This document shows, in pieces, positions 16,487 to 25,304 of a DNA stretch of 64,000 bases. The stretch covers positions 58,668-122,667 of the forward strand of contig NZ_JAGBLU010000028.1 of assembly GCF_017635265.1 (NCBI RefSeq), written 5' to 3'. The translations under genes and the position numbers were made by a program. The notes beneath the pieces were generated by a model. That model saw only the letters and a program-made list of their open reading frames with translations. It was not told the origin of the DNA and made no database searches. This DNA is from Butyrivibrio sp. (GTDB lineage: Bacteria > Bacillota > Clostridia > Lachnospirales > Lachnospiraceae). The stretch's first letter is position 1. Each line of letters starts with the position of its first letter.

Positions 16487-18241
16487 TTAAGCCTCCTTCC
16501 CGGGAGCTTCGAAGGCTCCAACCGGACATAGCTGACTACATACATTGCAGCCTACGCAAAGAGTATCATCGATTTTTGCCTGTCCATCTTTAATGGAGAT
16601 TGCAGGACAGCCGATTCTCATGCAGGATTTGCAGCCAATGCATTTGTCTTTGTTAACTTTAAGAGGCGGATTGTGCTTAACATATTTAAGAAGAGCACAA
16701 GGACGTCTTGATATTATTACGGAAGGAGCATCTATGCTAAGTTCTTCTTTTAGAACTTTGTCACACTCTTCAAGATTATAAGGATCAACAACTCTGACTC
16801 TGTCAAAGCCCATTGCTTTGCATAGAGCTTCAAGATCAATCTTACCTGCAGGGTCACCTTTTATGTTATAGCCGGTTGTAGGATTCTGCTGATGACCAGT
16901 CATGCCGGTTATGGAATTATCGACAATTATGATTGTTGAATTTGACTGATTGTAAGCAACGTTAGCAAGTCCTGTCATACCGGAGTGCATGAAAGTTGAA
17001 TCGCCAATGACAGCAACTGTTTTGTGTTCACTTTCAGCGCCTCGTACTTTATTAAAGCCGTGAAGGGCTCCTATGGAAGCACCCATACAAAGAGTCATTT
17101 CAATAGCGCCAAGAGGTGGAACAGCGCCAAGTGTGTAGCATCCAATATCCCCAAGTACTGTGCAGTTATTTTTCTTAAGAGTATAAAAGAGACCTCTGTG
17201 AGGGCAGCCTGCACACATAACAGGTGGACGGTTAGGGATTTCTTCATCAAGAGTAAATGATGCTTCTGTCTTTTTTCCGAATTTCTCTGAAATCAAATTC
17301 TGAGAGAATTCATCAACGATTGGAAAAAGCTCTTTTCCTGTAACTTCAAGACCAAGTGCCTTAACATGGTTTTCAATAATAGGATCAAGCTCTTCAACAA
17401 CATAAAGTTTTTCAACTTTTGCGGCAAAATCTTTAATAAGCTTTTCGGGAAGAGGGGTTGTCATTCCGAGCTTAAGAACGCTTACGCTGTCTCCAAATAC
17501 TTCTTTTACATACTGATAAGAAGTAGAGCAGGTGATGATACCTGTTTTTGTATCACCCATTTCAACTCTGTTAAGAGGACAGTCTTCAGCATAAGAAATA
17601 AGGTCCTTTGTTCTCTGCTCAACGATAGGATGACGCTTTTTGGCATTGCCCGGCATCATTACGTATTTTGCGATATTTTTTTCGTATGGCTTATCGGGAA
17701 CAGTTCTTTCGCCTGTACTTACGAGAGACTGAGAGTGTGCAACTCTTGTGCACATTTTTAAAAGAACAGGAGTGTCAAATTTTTCAGAAATTTCATATGC
17801 AAGCTTTGTGTATTCGAGGGCTTCGCTTGAATCAGAAGGCTCAATCATAGGAACTTTGGCAGCGATAGCGTGGTGTCTTGAATCCTGCTCATTCTGTGAT
17901 GAGTGCATTCCTGCATCATCAGCAACTACGATCACAAGACCTGCATTAACTCCTGTATAGGACATTGTGTAAAGTGGATCTGCAGCCACATTAAGACCAA
18001 CGTGTTTCTGAGCGCAGAAAGCTCTTTTTCCTGCAAGTGATGCGCCAAAAGCAGATTCCATAGCCACCTTTTCGTTAGGAGCCCATTCACAGTAAATATC
18101 ATCATATTTAGCAGCTTCTTCGGTTACTTCAGTGCTTGGAGTTCCCGGATAGCTTGATATGAAGCATACTCCGGCTTCATACAATCCCCGGGCAACTGCC
18201 TTGTTGCCAAGCATGAGCTGCTTGCCATTGTTTTCGCTCAT
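16487..18241 (-). CDS. iorA: Indolepyruvate ferredoxin oxidoreductase, alpha subunit
   Basis: 584-aa catalytic subunit. Residues about 1-350 hold the pyrimidine-binding and middle domains (LMLGNKAVARGLYEAGVCFI, SYPGTPSTEV), and about 350-520 the thiamine-pyrophosphate domain (PPVMCAGCPHRGLF, GDIGCYTLG, IGDSTFMHSG, IIIVDNSITGMTGHQQNPTTG with GD...N Mg2+/TPP ligands). The C-terminus is a two-cluster ferredoxin: CIGCKSCMRIGCP and CVGCNVCSQLCP. It uses TPP to decarboxylate aryl pyruvates and passes electrons to ferredoxin through its clusters. First gene of the minus-strand aromatic set, divergent from the acyl-CoA ligase at 18460; AGGAGG precedes the ATG. Confidence 0.95.
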   Translation of the reverse strand: MSENNGKQLMLGNKAVARGLYEAGVCFISSYPGTPSTEVTEEAAKYDDIYCEWAPNEKVAMESAFGASLAGKRAFCAQKHVGLNVAADPLYTMSYTGVNAGLVIVVADDAGMHSSQNEQDSRHHAIAAKVPMIEPSDSSEALEYTKLAYEISEKFDTPVLLKMCTRVAHSQSLVSTGERTVPDKPYEKNIAKYVMMPGNAKKRHPIVEQRTKDLISYAEDCPLNRVEMGDTKTGIITCSTSYQYVKEVFGDSVSVLKLGMTTPLPEKLIKDFAAKVEKLYVVEELDPIIENHVKALGLEVTGKELFPIVDEFSQNLISEKFGKKTEASFTLDEEIPNRPPVMCAGCPHRGLFYTLKKNNCTVLGDIGCYTLGAVPPLGAIEMTLCMGASIGALHGFNKVRGAESEHKTVAVIGDSTFMHSGMTGLANVAYNQSNSTIIIVDNSITGMTGHQQNPTTGYNIKGDPAGKIDLEALCKAMGFDRVRVVDPYNLEECDKVLKEELSIDAPSVIISRRPCALLKYVKHNPPLKVNKDKCIGCKSCMRIGCPAISIKDGQAKIDDTLCVGCNVCSQLCPVGAFEAPGKEA

Positions 18242-18298
18242 TTAAATTCCTCCTACCAATTCTATTTTCATACACTTAAGTCGAATGACATTGTTTTG

Positions 18299-18442
18299 AT
18301 TTAAAGTGATAAAGTGCATATACATTAGAATAATAAATATTAAACATAAAATCAAGAATGAAATAATGGAAGTACAGATTCTGCCTGTATTGACCTTTTA
18401 CATAAATGTCTTTATAATCTACTTTAGTGCTTTAAAGTGCAC
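18299..18442. promoter_or_regulatory. Divergent promoter region with repeated AAAGTGC half-sites
   Basis: The 218-bp space between iorA (minus) and the ligase (plus) carries two pairs of direct half-sites: TTTAAAGTG and ATAAAGTGC (about 18300-18317), and TTTAGTGC and TTTAAAGTGC (18424-18440). The second pair lies just downstream of the plus promoter, where a repressor would block transcription. A regulator protein is not encoded nearby, so the assignment rests only on repetition and position. Confidence 0.35.
18390..18418 (+). promoter_or_regulatory. Sigma-A promoter of the acyl-CoA ligase gene
   Basis: TTGACC (18390-18395), 17-bp spacer, TATAAT (18413-18418): close to consensus. The predicted transcript start is about 35 bases before the ATG and is followed by the AAAGTGC half-sites. 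Confidence 0.75.
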
Positions 18443-18459
18443 AAGAAGGGGATTACAAA

Positions 18460-20094
18460 ATGCCAATTACAGATTTACTTGAAAGAAACAGTAAGTTATA
18501 TGGGGAAGAAGTTGCTCTTGTAGAGATAAATCCTGAGATAAAGGAAGAGCAGCGAGTAACATGGAAGGAATATGAACTTATTCAGCCCACAAGCACTTCC
18601 TATTACAGAAGACAGATCACATGGTCTGTATTTGATGAAAAAGCTAACAGAGTAGCCAATATGCTCATGGAAAGGGGCATTAAAAAAGGACAGAAGTGCG
18701 CAATACTACTTATGAACTGTCTCGAATGGCTGCCTATTTATTTTGGAATATTAAAAAGCGGAGCTGTGGCTGTTCCTTTAAACTTCAGATTTACATCTGA
18801 GGAAATTGATTATTGTCTTAAGGCTTCAGATTCCGATGTTATTTTTTATGGTCCTGAATTTATAGGAAGAATAGAAGATATTGCTGAAAAAATAAAAAAA
18901 GAAATGCTGCTGTATTATGTTGGAGATCAGTGTCCTTCATATGCTGAGGATTACTATAAACAGGTTTCCAACAGTTCGTCTACGGCTCCGAGAGTTTTGA
19001 TAGAAGATAAGGATGACGCTGCGATTTACTTTTCATCAGGAACTACGGGCTTTCCGAAAGCTATTTTGCATATTCATACTGCACTTATGCAGTCGGCGCA
19101 GATGGAAGCAGTGCATCACGAGACTACTCATGCAGATAATTTCCTATGCATACCGCCGCTTTACCATACAGGTGCAAAAATGCATTGGTTTGGCTCTTTG
19201 TATACGGGAAGTAAGGCAGTTCTTTTAAAAGGCAATTCACCGGAGTCAATTTTCAGTGCTGTATCAGAGGAACAGTGTACAATCGTTTGGCTCCTTGTGC
19301 CGTGGGCCCAGGACATACTGGCAGCTCTTGACAGCGGTAAGCTTAAAATTGAGGATTATAAGCTTTCTCAATGGCGCCTTATGCATATCGGTGCTCAGCC
19401 TATTCCGCCGAGTCTTGTAAGGCATTGGCTTAAATATTTTCCACATCACAAATATGATACCAACTATGGACTTTCAGAATCTACAGGTCCCGGCTGCGTT
19501 CATCTGGGAATGGAAAATGTTCACAAGGTCGGTGCAATCGGAGTTCCCGGTTACGGATGGAAAACAAAGATTGTTGATGAAGAGGGGAATCCTGTTAAGC
19601 AGGGCGAGATCGGAGAGCTCTGTGTCAAAGGCCCGGGTGTTATGGTCTGCTATTACAAGAATCCTGAAGCAACAGCTGAGATTCTTAAAAACGGATGGCT
19701 CTTTACAGGTGATATGGCCCGTCAGGACGAGGACGGCTTTATATTCCTTGTAGATCGTAAAAAGGACGTTATCATTTCAGGTGGTGAGAATCTGTACCCA
19801 GTTCAGATTGAGAACTTCCTCATGAAAAATGACAAGATCCATGATGCAGCTGTTATAGGTCTTCCTGATCAGCGTCTTGGTGAAATTGCTGCAGCAATTA
19901 TTCAGGTAAAAGAGGGAATGACTCTTACAGAGGAAGAAGTAGATGCTTTCTGCGTTGATCTTCCAAGATACAAAAGACCAAGGAAGATTATTTTCGATCA
20001 TGTTATCAGAAATGCTACAGGCAAGATTGACAAACCAAAGCTTCGAGAGAAGTATTGCGGGGATCATCTTGTGGAGAAGCAGAACCGAGGGTAA
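18460..20094 (+). CDS. AMP-dependent acyl-CoA synthetase/ligase
   Basis: 544-aa class I adenylate-forming enzyme: carboxylate + ATP + CoA to acyl-CoA. Motifs in order: phosphate loop YFSSGTTGFPKA (about residues 190-201), YGLSESTGPG (A5), GWLFTGDMARQDEDGFIFLV (A7, ATP ribose-binding Asp), DRKKDVIISGGENLYPVQIE (A8 hinge) and the A10 lysine in NATGKIDKPKLREKY. Substrate cannot be assigned; medium/long-chain or aryl acids are possible, and divergence from the iorA-paaK set hints at an aryl or branched acid. An unusual insert after residue 36 (YELIQPTSTSYYRRQITWSV) lies between the first strand and the usual first helix. AAGGGG precedes the ATG. Strong promoter with candidate operator upstream; a hairpin follows the gene. 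Confidence 0.88.
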   Translation: MPITDLLERNSKLYGEEVALVEINPEIKEEQRVTWKEYELIQPTSTSYYRRQITWSVFDEKANRVANMLMERGIKKGQKCAILLMNCLEWLPIYFGILKSGAVAVPLNFRFTSEEIDYCLKASDSDVIFYGPEFIGRIEDIAEKIKKEMLLYYVGDQCPSYAEDYYKQVSNSSSTAPRVLIEDKDDAAIYFSSGTTGFPKAILHIHTALMQSAQMEAVHHETTHADNFLCIPPLYHTGAKMHWFGSLYTGSKAVLLKGNSPESIFSAVSEEQCTIVWLLVPWAQDILAALDSGKLKIEDYKLSQWRLMHIGAQPIPPSLVRHWLKYFPHHKYDTNYGLSESTGPGCVHLGMENVHKVGAIGVPGYGWKTKIVDEEGNPVKQGEIGELCVKGPGVMVCYYKNPEATAEILKNGWLFTGDMARQDEDGFIFLVDRKKDVIISGGENLYPVQIENFLMKNDKIHDAAVIGLPDQRLGEIAAAIIQVKEGMTLTEEEVDAFCVDLPRYKRPRKIIFDHVIRNATGKIDKPKLREKYCGDHLVEKQNRG

Positions 20095-20131
20095 GAAAAA
20101 AATTACTGAATGTAAAGAGATACTAAGGTCA

Positions 20132-20179
20132 AAGGTCATCACCCGCTTCAAGTTGTCTTGAATGTGGGTGAGCGACCTT
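20132..20179 (+). other. Compound hairpin downstream of the acyl-CoA ligase
   Basis: AAGGTC and CACCC (20132-20144) pair with GGGTG and GACCTT (20166-20179); inside is a second stem TTCAAG-TTGT-CTTGAA (20147-20162). No T-tract follows, so it may protect or fold the 3' end rather than act as a simple terminator. Confidence 0.5.
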
Positions 20180-20225
20180 ATGACACAATATGAATTACAA
20201 AGCACGAAACAATCCGTGTTATCGT

Positions 20226-20272
20226 AAAATAAAAACGCGGCCAAGATAGAGATATGCTCCACCAAAGCCGCG
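20226..20272 (-). terminator. Intrinsic terminator of the flagellin-like gene
   Basis: Read on the minus strand: CGCGGC stem, 25-base loop, GCCGCG, then TTTTTATTTTA. It lies about 20 bp after the flagellin-like stop codon. Confidence 0.75.
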
Positions 20273-20289
20273 TAACGAATATTCATTTA

Positions 20290-21063
20290 TTATGCGAAAA
20301 ACATTTGTGAACGCTTTTCAGCGTCATCTTGCTGTTTCTTTTGCAGCATCATCTGATACTGATCAAGTGCCTGCTTTTTCTTTAAATCCTGAAGGGCATT
20401 AATGGCTCTGTCTTCATTCTTATCCATTGCGTAGCCGTTAAGTTCAAGAGATGCCTTTGAATTATAGCTGGATGCATAATCTATACGATTTGTCTCTGCA
20501 CCTACATTTGCCCTGCTGCTTGTTACTATTTCCAAGGCATTATCTATATCATCAATACTAAAATTACCACTGGTTACATCAAATCCCGCAAGACCAAGAC
20601 TTGCAACAGTACTGTCATAGGTCGAAACATTAGCTGTACTACCTTCAGCATCAGCTGCAATCGTAAGGTCTCCTGATGAGCCGTCCAAAAGATTTATCTC
20701 GTTAAAGGTGGTTCCGTTTGCTAAATCATTTATACCATCGAGATACTGATTTATCTGCTGTTGAATATATCCTTTGTCTTCATCAGATAAAAGACCGTTC
20801 TGAGCCTGTACAGCCAGCTCTCTTATTGACTGGAGATAATCTGTAATCCCTTCAAGAGCACTATCCTCTATGTTTAAGGCTGATTTGCCCATTGCAAGAT
20901 TTTCGCTGCCTTGATCCAAACCTCTTGTCTGAGCTTCAGTTTTCTGTTCTATAGCAAGTCCGGAAGCGTCCTGAGCTGCGCTCTGAAGTGCTCCGCCACT
21001 AGCTATCGTTGAATATGGTGAATATGAAGTTCCATAACTTCCTACCGATCCTACGCTGCTCAT
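20290..21063 (-). CDS. Divergent flagellin-like protein
   Basis: 257-aa relative of flagellin. The N-terminal conserved helix is recognisable from IASGGALQSAAQDASGLAIE (aligned with LSSGxRINSAxDDAAGLAIS) through NLAMGKSALNIEDSALEGI, QSIRELAVQAQNG and NGTTFNEINLLDG; the C-terminal side has SRANVGAETNRIDYA. But both tips are wrong for a filament protein: the first 25 residues are a Gly/Ser/Tyr-rich stretch instead of the INxNxxAL heptad helix, and the end is a charged KKQALDQYQMMLQKKQQDDA tail instead of the usual coiled D0 helix. No flagellar genes are nearby. It may be a minor or secreted non-filament variant, or interact with the assembly pathway. AAGGAGG precedes the ATG, and a terminator follows, so it is a single-gene unit. 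Confidence 0.8.
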   Translation of the reverse strand: MSSVGSVGSYGTSYSPYSTIASGGALQSAAQDASGLAIEQKTEAQTRGLDQGSENLAMGKSALNIEDSALEGITDYLQSIRELAVQAQNGLLSDEDKGYIQQQINQYLDGINDLANGTTFNEINLLDGSSGDLTIAADAEGSTANVSTYDSTVASLGLAGFDVTSGNFSIDDIDNALEIVTSSRANVGAETNRIDYASSYNSKASLELNGYAMDKNEDRAINALQDLKKKQALDQYQMMLQKKQQDDAEKRSQMFFA

Positions 21064-21408
21064 AAAGTGACCTCCTTATTCAAAATAACTATGAATTCCG
21101 TTTCTTAGCATCATAGTAACATGCATGAACGAAAAAACAACCACCAAAATGCACTTTTTTAGGGTAAAACGAAATCTTATTTCACAAATGCAATGAGTTT
21201 TTTTCGATTAATATTTCATTCTGCATTCCGTTCAAATTTTTTTAATATTATAAAATAATTATTAAATTCACACTATTTTGTGATTTTATTTTCAAAACAT
21301 TCGTATAATAGAACAATAAAGCTATTTAATTTGCGAACTTTTAGCTTTTTACAACTAATAAAAAAAACTATAATTTTTTTATTAAACAATCTTATAGGAG
21401 GAGTTATT
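21064..21408. promoter_or_regulatory. AT-rich divergent intergenic region
   Basis: This 345-bp stretch separates the flagellin-like gene (minus) and the DUF975 gene (plus) and holds no convincing gene. It has a TATAAT at 21304-21309 that may serve the plus gene, though no good -35 sits 17 bp away, and long A/T runs. I looked for a sigma-28-type GCCGATAA box before the flagellin-like gene and did not see one. Confidence 0.4.
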
Positions 21409-22092
21409 ATGTGGACTCGAAGTGAAGTAAAGGAAAAGGGTAAGGAAAGCTTTAAAAGAAATTACTGGATGTCGGTTATAGTTGCATTTATTTATTCCCT
21501 GTTTTTTGCATCTGCAACTTATAGTGCAAGTCGCAATCAGGGGGAAGTAGAAAGCCAGCTTTCAGGAGAAGCTGCGAATAATCCTGATTTTGGTCTTGTA
21601 TTGCTGGTGGTACTCGGAATTTTAGGAGTGGTTTTACTTGTTTTAAAACTTATAGATCTTTTTGTATTTAATCCTTTAGAGGTTGGTTGTAACAGATTTT
21701 TCCTGGTAAATCAGGATACAAATGCACAGCTTCCTGAAGTTTTGTATGCATTTAAAAACAATTATATCAATTCTGTACTTGGATTATTTATCAGAGACAT
21801 TGTTATTGCGATCGGCTGCATCTGTTTTATAATACCGGGACTGATCCTGTCGTATTCTTACAGAATGGTTCCGTATATTCTTGCTGACAATCCGTCTGTT
21901 TCACCGATTGAGGCTCTAAAGACATCAAGAGCCATGATGAAAGGTCAGAAGTGGAACTGCTTTGTATATGATCTTTCTTTTATAGGCTGGTATATATTAT
22001 CCGCATGTACGTTGGGAATTCTTGCAGTTTTCTATGTAAACCCTTATAAATACAATTCAAATGCGGAGCTTTACCGAAGAATCAAAGGATAA
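21409..22092 (+). CDS. DUF975 family membrane protein
   Basis: 227-aa polytopic protein of unknown function. It starts MWTRSEVKEKGKESFKRNYW, the charged amphipathic N-terminus typical of DUF975, followed by about four to five membrane segments (residues 22-40, 63-85, 120-145 with VIAIGCICFIIPGLILSYSY, 178-205). The internal LADNPSVSPIEALKTSRAMMKGQKW block is also characteristic. No catalytic motif. The frame extends 43 codons upstream, but the ATG at 21409 has AGGAGG six bases before it and matches family starts. Single-gene unit ended by a strong terminator. Confidence 0.85.
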   Translation: MWTRSEVKEKGKESFKRNYWMSVIVAFIYSLFFASATYSASRNQGEVESQLSGEAANNPDFGLVLLVVLGILGVVLLVLKLIDLFVFNPLEVGCNRFFLVNQDTNAQLPEVLYAFKNNYINSVLGLFIRDIVIAIGCICFIIPGLILSYSYRMVPYILADNPSVSPIEALKTSRAMMKGQKWNCFVYDLSFIGWYILSACTLGILAVFYVNPYKYNSNAELYRRIKG

Positions 22093-22121
22093 AGCAATAA
22101 TAAAATGTGATGAATTTTGTG

Positions 22122-22165
22122 AAAGAAGTTAGCTGTAACTTAAAATTAAGCTAACTTCTTTTTTT
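22122..22165 (+). terminator. Intrinsic terminator after DUF975 gene
   Basis: A 13-bp perfect stem AAAGAAGTTAGCT / AGCTAACTTCTTT with a 14-base loop runs into seven T residues. It insulates the copper operon that begins right after it. Confidence 0.9.
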
Positions 22166-22175
22166 GAAAAAACAC

Positions 22176-22202
22176 TTGCAATATACCCCTTGGGGGTATA
22201 AT
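22176..22202 (+). promoter_or_regulatory. Copper-operon promoter with embedded CsoR operator
   Basis: The palindrome ATACCCCTTGGGGGTAT (22183-22199) matches the CsoR box (TACCCC...GGGGTA) and fills the spacer between a -35-like TTGCAA (22176-22181) and TATAAT (22197-22202), overlapping the -10. Apo-CsoR bound here would block polymerase until Cu(I) releases it. The gene for CsoR follows, so the circuit is autoregulated. Confidence 0.9.
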
Positions 22203-22262
22203 ATGTTTTTGACAAATGAATTTTATAAAATCATTTTTTATTTGAAAAAGATAGGAGTTTTT

Positions 22263-22577
22263 ATGGCTTGTCCAAAATGTACATCTGATGGCAAAGATGA
22301 AAAAAAGAAAATAAGGGAAGAAAAAGAGTACAAAGATCTGGTAAACAGGCTAAAAAGAATAGAAGGGCAGATCAGAGGTATAGAGGGAATGGTTGAAAAC
22401 AACTCGTATTGCACGGATATTCTTACTCAGGTCGCTGCCGCAAACAAAGCCCTTAACAGTTTTGCAAAAGTTCTTTTATCCAATCATATAAAAACTTGTG
22501 TTACTAATGACATAAAGGCCGGTAAGGATGAGACGGTAGATGAACTTTTGGATGTACTACAAAAAATGATGAGGTGA
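22263..22577 (+). CDS. csoR: Copper-sensing repressor, CsoR family
   Basis: 104-aa all-helical DNA-binding repressor. The core reads [20 protein letters not shown] followed by the Cu(I) ligands Cys (SYCTDIL) and, about 25 residues on, His and Cys in NHIKTC, matching the C-H-C set of copper sensors rather than formaldehyde (FrmR) or nickel (RcnR) sensors. It binds the CsoR box at 22183-22199. A longer open frame begins upstream, but it would overlap the operator/promoter; the ATG at 22263 ([10 protein letters not shown]) has AGGAG upstream. The N-terminal CPKC pair is an extra CxxC of unknown role. It nearly touches copA: the CopA start is 6 bp after the csoR stop. Confidence 0.93.
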   Translation: MACPKCTSDGKDEKKKIREEKEYKDLVNRLKRIEGQIRGIEGMVENNSYCTDILTQVAAANKALNSFAKVLLSNHIKTCVTNDIKAGKDETVDELLDVLQKMMR

Positions 22578-22582
22578 CAAGG

Positions 22583-25252
22583 ATGGAAAAATATATTGTT
22601 ACTGGCATGAGCTGTGCAGCTTGCCAGGCAAGGGTTGAAAAAGCTGTAAGTAATGTTGAAGGAGTTACTTCCTGTAATGTTAATCTGCTTACTAATTCAA
22701 TGGGAGTTGAGGGCAGTGCAAATGAGGAAGATATTATAAAAGCTGTTGAAAATGCCGGGTACGGAGCAAGGTCAATGGCAGATATAGCAGGCAGTGAAAA
22801 GTTAAATGCCGGCGGCGCGGCTGACAATATGTTCGCCATGGAAGAGGAGGCATTAAAGGATACTGAGACTCCAATCTTAAAAAAGAGATTACTTACATCT
22901 ATAGGTTTCCTGATTGTACTTATGTATTTCTCAATGGGACATATGATGTTTGGATGGCCACTTCCTGCATTTTTTGATGGAAACCATGTGGCAATGGGCA
23001 TTGTTCAGATGCTTCTTACAATTATTATTATGTTCATAAACAGAAAATTCTTTATAAGTGGTTTTAAGGGACTTCTTCATGGCGGCGCCAACATGGATAC
23101 TTTGGTTGCTCTCGGAAGTTCGGCTTCCTTTGTCTATAGCCTTGCATCTTTGTTTCTCATGACTGATGCGCAGGTTAAGGGTTATATGGATGGTGTAATG
23201 CACTATATGGATGAGTTTTATTTTGAATCCGCAGCAATGATCCTCACACTTATTACTGTCGGGAAAATGCTTGAATCACTTAGCAAAGGTAGAACAACAG
23301 ATGCCATAAAAAGTCTTATGAAGCTTGCACCTAAGACTGCAAATATTATTGATGAAGCAGGCGAAGAAAAAAATGTTTCTATTGAGTCAGTACAAATTGG
23401 AACTGTTTTCGTAGTAAGACCCGGCGAAAGTATCCCTGTGGACGGAGTTGTTATAGAAGGAAGCAGTTCTGTTGACGAAGCTGCTCTTACAGGTGAAAGT
23501 ATTCCTGTTGATAAAACTGTTGGAATGGAAGTATCTGCAGCAACAATCAACCAGTCAGGTTTTATAAAGTGCAGGGCTACAAGGGTTGGAAGGGATACAA
23601 CACTTTCGCAGATCATTCAGATGGTGAGCGATGCAGCATCAACCAAGGCACCAATTGCCAAGGTTGCCGACAGAGTATCAGGGGTTTTTGTTCCTGTAGT
23701 TATTGGAATAGCTCTTTTAACAATATTTGTCTGGCTGCTTTTGGGGGCAGAGTTTGGTAATGCCCTTGCAAGAGGTATTGCAGTTCTGGTAATCAGTTGT
23801 CCCTGTGCTCTCGGTCTTGCAACTCCTGTTGCAATTATGGTTGGAAACGGTATTGGCGCCAAGAACGGTATTATGTTTAAAACGGCAGCTTCTCTTGAAA
23901 TGCTTGGAAAGACACAGATTGTTGCTCTTGATAAGACCGGAACAATTACAAAGGGTGAACCAATAGTTACAGATGTTTTTTCTGTTGATTCCATTGATAA
24001 AAGCGGTTATACAGCCAGCAAGTATGAAAGTTTTGACGATCAGCTCATAAAAATAGCAGGTCTTCTCGAATCAAAAAGTGAGCACCCCTTGGCTAAGGCG
24101 ATAGTAAAGCATGTTAATGATCTTCATGTAGAGCTTGATGATGAGATAACAGATTTTAGAGCCGTGTTTGGAAATGGACTTGAGGCTAATTTAAACGGAT
24201 CAATTATACGAGGTGGAAAGAGACACTTTATTGAGAAATACGCCAGAATTCAAGGTGAGATTTTACAAAAGGCTGAAGGCCTTGCCTCCGAAGGAAAAAC
24301 ACCTCTGTATTTTTCTCAGGACAGTAAGCTTATTGGAATAATTGCTGTTGCAGATACTATAAAAGAAGATTCTGCTCAGGCCATAAACGAACTCAAAAAC
24401 ATGGGAATCCGCGTTGTAATGCTTACAGGCGATAATGAGAAGACTTCAAAGGCTATTGGAGGAAAAGCCGGTGTTGATGACATTGTGGCAGAGGTTCTTC
24501 CAGATGAGAAAGAAAAGATAGTTGGAAAGCTTTCTGAAAGAGGTATTACTGCAATGGTAGGAGATGGTATAAATGATGCTCCCGCCCTTACCCGAGCAGA
24601 TACAGGTATTGCTATCGGTGCCGGAACGGATGTTGCAATTGATGCGGCGGATGTTGTTCTTATGAAGAGTAGTCTCCTTGATGTTTCAAGGGCAATCAGA
24701 CTATCAAGACAGACGCTTAAAAACATTCATGAGAATTTGTTCTGGGCATTCTTTTACAATGTTATCGGAATCCCACTTGCGGCAGGCTGTTATATTAAGC
24801 TTTTCGGATGGTCACTTAGTCCTATGTTCGGAGCTGCTGCAATGAGTTTATCAAGCTTTTTTGTGGTAACCAATGCACTTAGACTTAACCTGTTTGATAT
24901 TACAGATTCATCTAAAGACAAGACTATTAAAAACAGAATTATAAATCTTGATATTAAGGAAATAAAAGAAGTAAATAGTGCTGAAGACAAAAAAACAGAT
25001 TCAGCTTCTAATTTAAATAATTCAGAAAAGAGGAATAATACTATGACAAAGACAATGAAAATTGAAGGAATGATGTGTGGACATTGTGAGGCAACTGTTA
25101 AGAAAGCTCTTGAAGCACTTGATGGAGTAACAAACGCTGAAGTCAGCCATGAGAAAGGTGAAGCAGTTGTTAATCTTTCTGCTGAAGTTGCTGAAGATGT
25201 CCTTAGAAAAGCTGTAGAAGATGAGGATTACAAGGTAATTTCAATAGCTTAA
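22583..25252 (+). CDS. copA: Cu(I)-exporting P1B-type ATPase with C-terminal CopZ-like domain
   Basis: 889-aa copper pump that expels Cu(I). Domains in order: N-terminal heavy-metal domain (GMSCAACQ, residues 8-15), eight membrane segments, the actuator TGES loop ([10 protein letters not shown]), the intramembrane CPC site (VISCPCALG), phosphorylation motif [16 protein letters not shown], and [10 protein letters not shown]. After the last membrane helices a 60-residue polar linker leads to a second heavy-metal domain ([18 protein letters not shown]), resembling the chaperone CopZ. That domain has its own internal start (next feature). The ATG at 22583 is preferred over an overlapping GTG at 22574. 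Regulated by CsoR from the shared operon promoter; a bidirectional terminator follows. Confidence 0.95.
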   Translation: MEKYIVTGMSCAACQARVEKAVSNVEGVTSCNVNLLTNSMGVEGSANEEDIIKAVENAGYGARSMADIAGSEKLNAGGAADNMFAMEEEALKDTETPILKKRLLTSIGFLIVLMYFSMGHMMFGWPLPAFFDGNHVAMGIVQMLLTIIIMFINRKFFISGFKGLLHGGANMDTLVALGSSASFVYSLASLFLMTDAQVKGYMDGVMHYMDEFYFESAAMILTLITVGKMLESLSKGRTTDAIKSLMKLAPKTANIIDEAGEEKNVSIESVQIGTVFVVRPGESIPVDGVVIEGSSSVDEAALTGESIPVDKTVGMEVSAATINQSGFIKCRATRVGRDTTLSQIIQMVSDAASTKAPIAKVADRVSGVFVPVVIGIALLTIFVWLLLGAEFGNALARGIAVLVISCPCALGLATPVAIMVGNGIGAKNGIMFKTAASLEMLGKTQIVALDKTGTITKGEPIVTDVFSVDSIDKSGYTASKYESFDDQLIKIAGLLESKSEHPLAKAIVKHVNDLHVELDDEITDFRAVFGNGLEANLNGSIIRGGKRHFIEKYARIQGEILQKAEGLASEGKTPLYFSQDSKLIGIIAVADTIKEDSAQAINELKNMGIRVVMLTGDNEKTSKAIGGKAGVDDIVAEVLPDEKEKIVGKLSERGITAMVGDGINDAPALTRADTGIAIGAGTDVAIDAADVVLMKSSLLDVSRAIRLSRQTLKNIHENLFWAFFYNVIGIPLAAGCYIKLFGWSLSPMFGAAAMSLSSFFVVTNALRLNLFDITDSSKDKTIKNRIINLDIKEIKEVNSAEDKKTDSASNLNNSEKRNNTMTKTMKIEGMMCGHCEATVKKALEALDGVTNAEVSHEKGEAVVNLSAEVAEDVLRKAVEDEDYKVISIA
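25043..25252 (+). CDS. copZ: Nested CopZ-like copper chaperone (internal start in copA)
   Basis: In frame with copA, ATG at 25043 begins a 69-residue segment ([20 protein letters not shown]) that is by itself a complete heavy-metal-associated domain of CopZ length. AGAGGA lies eight bases upstream, a good ribosome-binding site inside coding sequence, so a free chaperone may be made in addition to the fused form. This would parallel the E. coli copA product CopA(Z), which is made by frameshifting rather than internal initiation. The fused domain is certain; separate translation is inferred. Confidence 0.5.
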   Translation: MTKTMKIEGMMCGHCEATVKKALEALDGVTNAEVSHEKGEAVVNLSAEVAEDVLRKAVEDEDYKVISIA

Positions 25253-25261
25253 TACAAAAAT

Positions 25262-25303
25262 AAAAAATCACTCACAACCAAAAGAGGTTGGAGTGATTTT
25301 TTT
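25262..25303. terminator. Bidirectional terminator between copA and dUTPase gene
   Basis: AATCACTC-A-CAACC pairs with GGTTG-GAGTGATT around an AAAAGA loop. Seven T residues follow on the plus strand and A-runs before it give T-runs on the minus strand, serving both convergent genes. Confidence 0.88.
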
Positions 25304-25304
25304 A

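Noticed and set aside
17366-17761. 131-codon open frame on plus opposite iorA
   Set aside because: Antisense shadow of a strongly conserved coding region; no ribosome site and no family motif.
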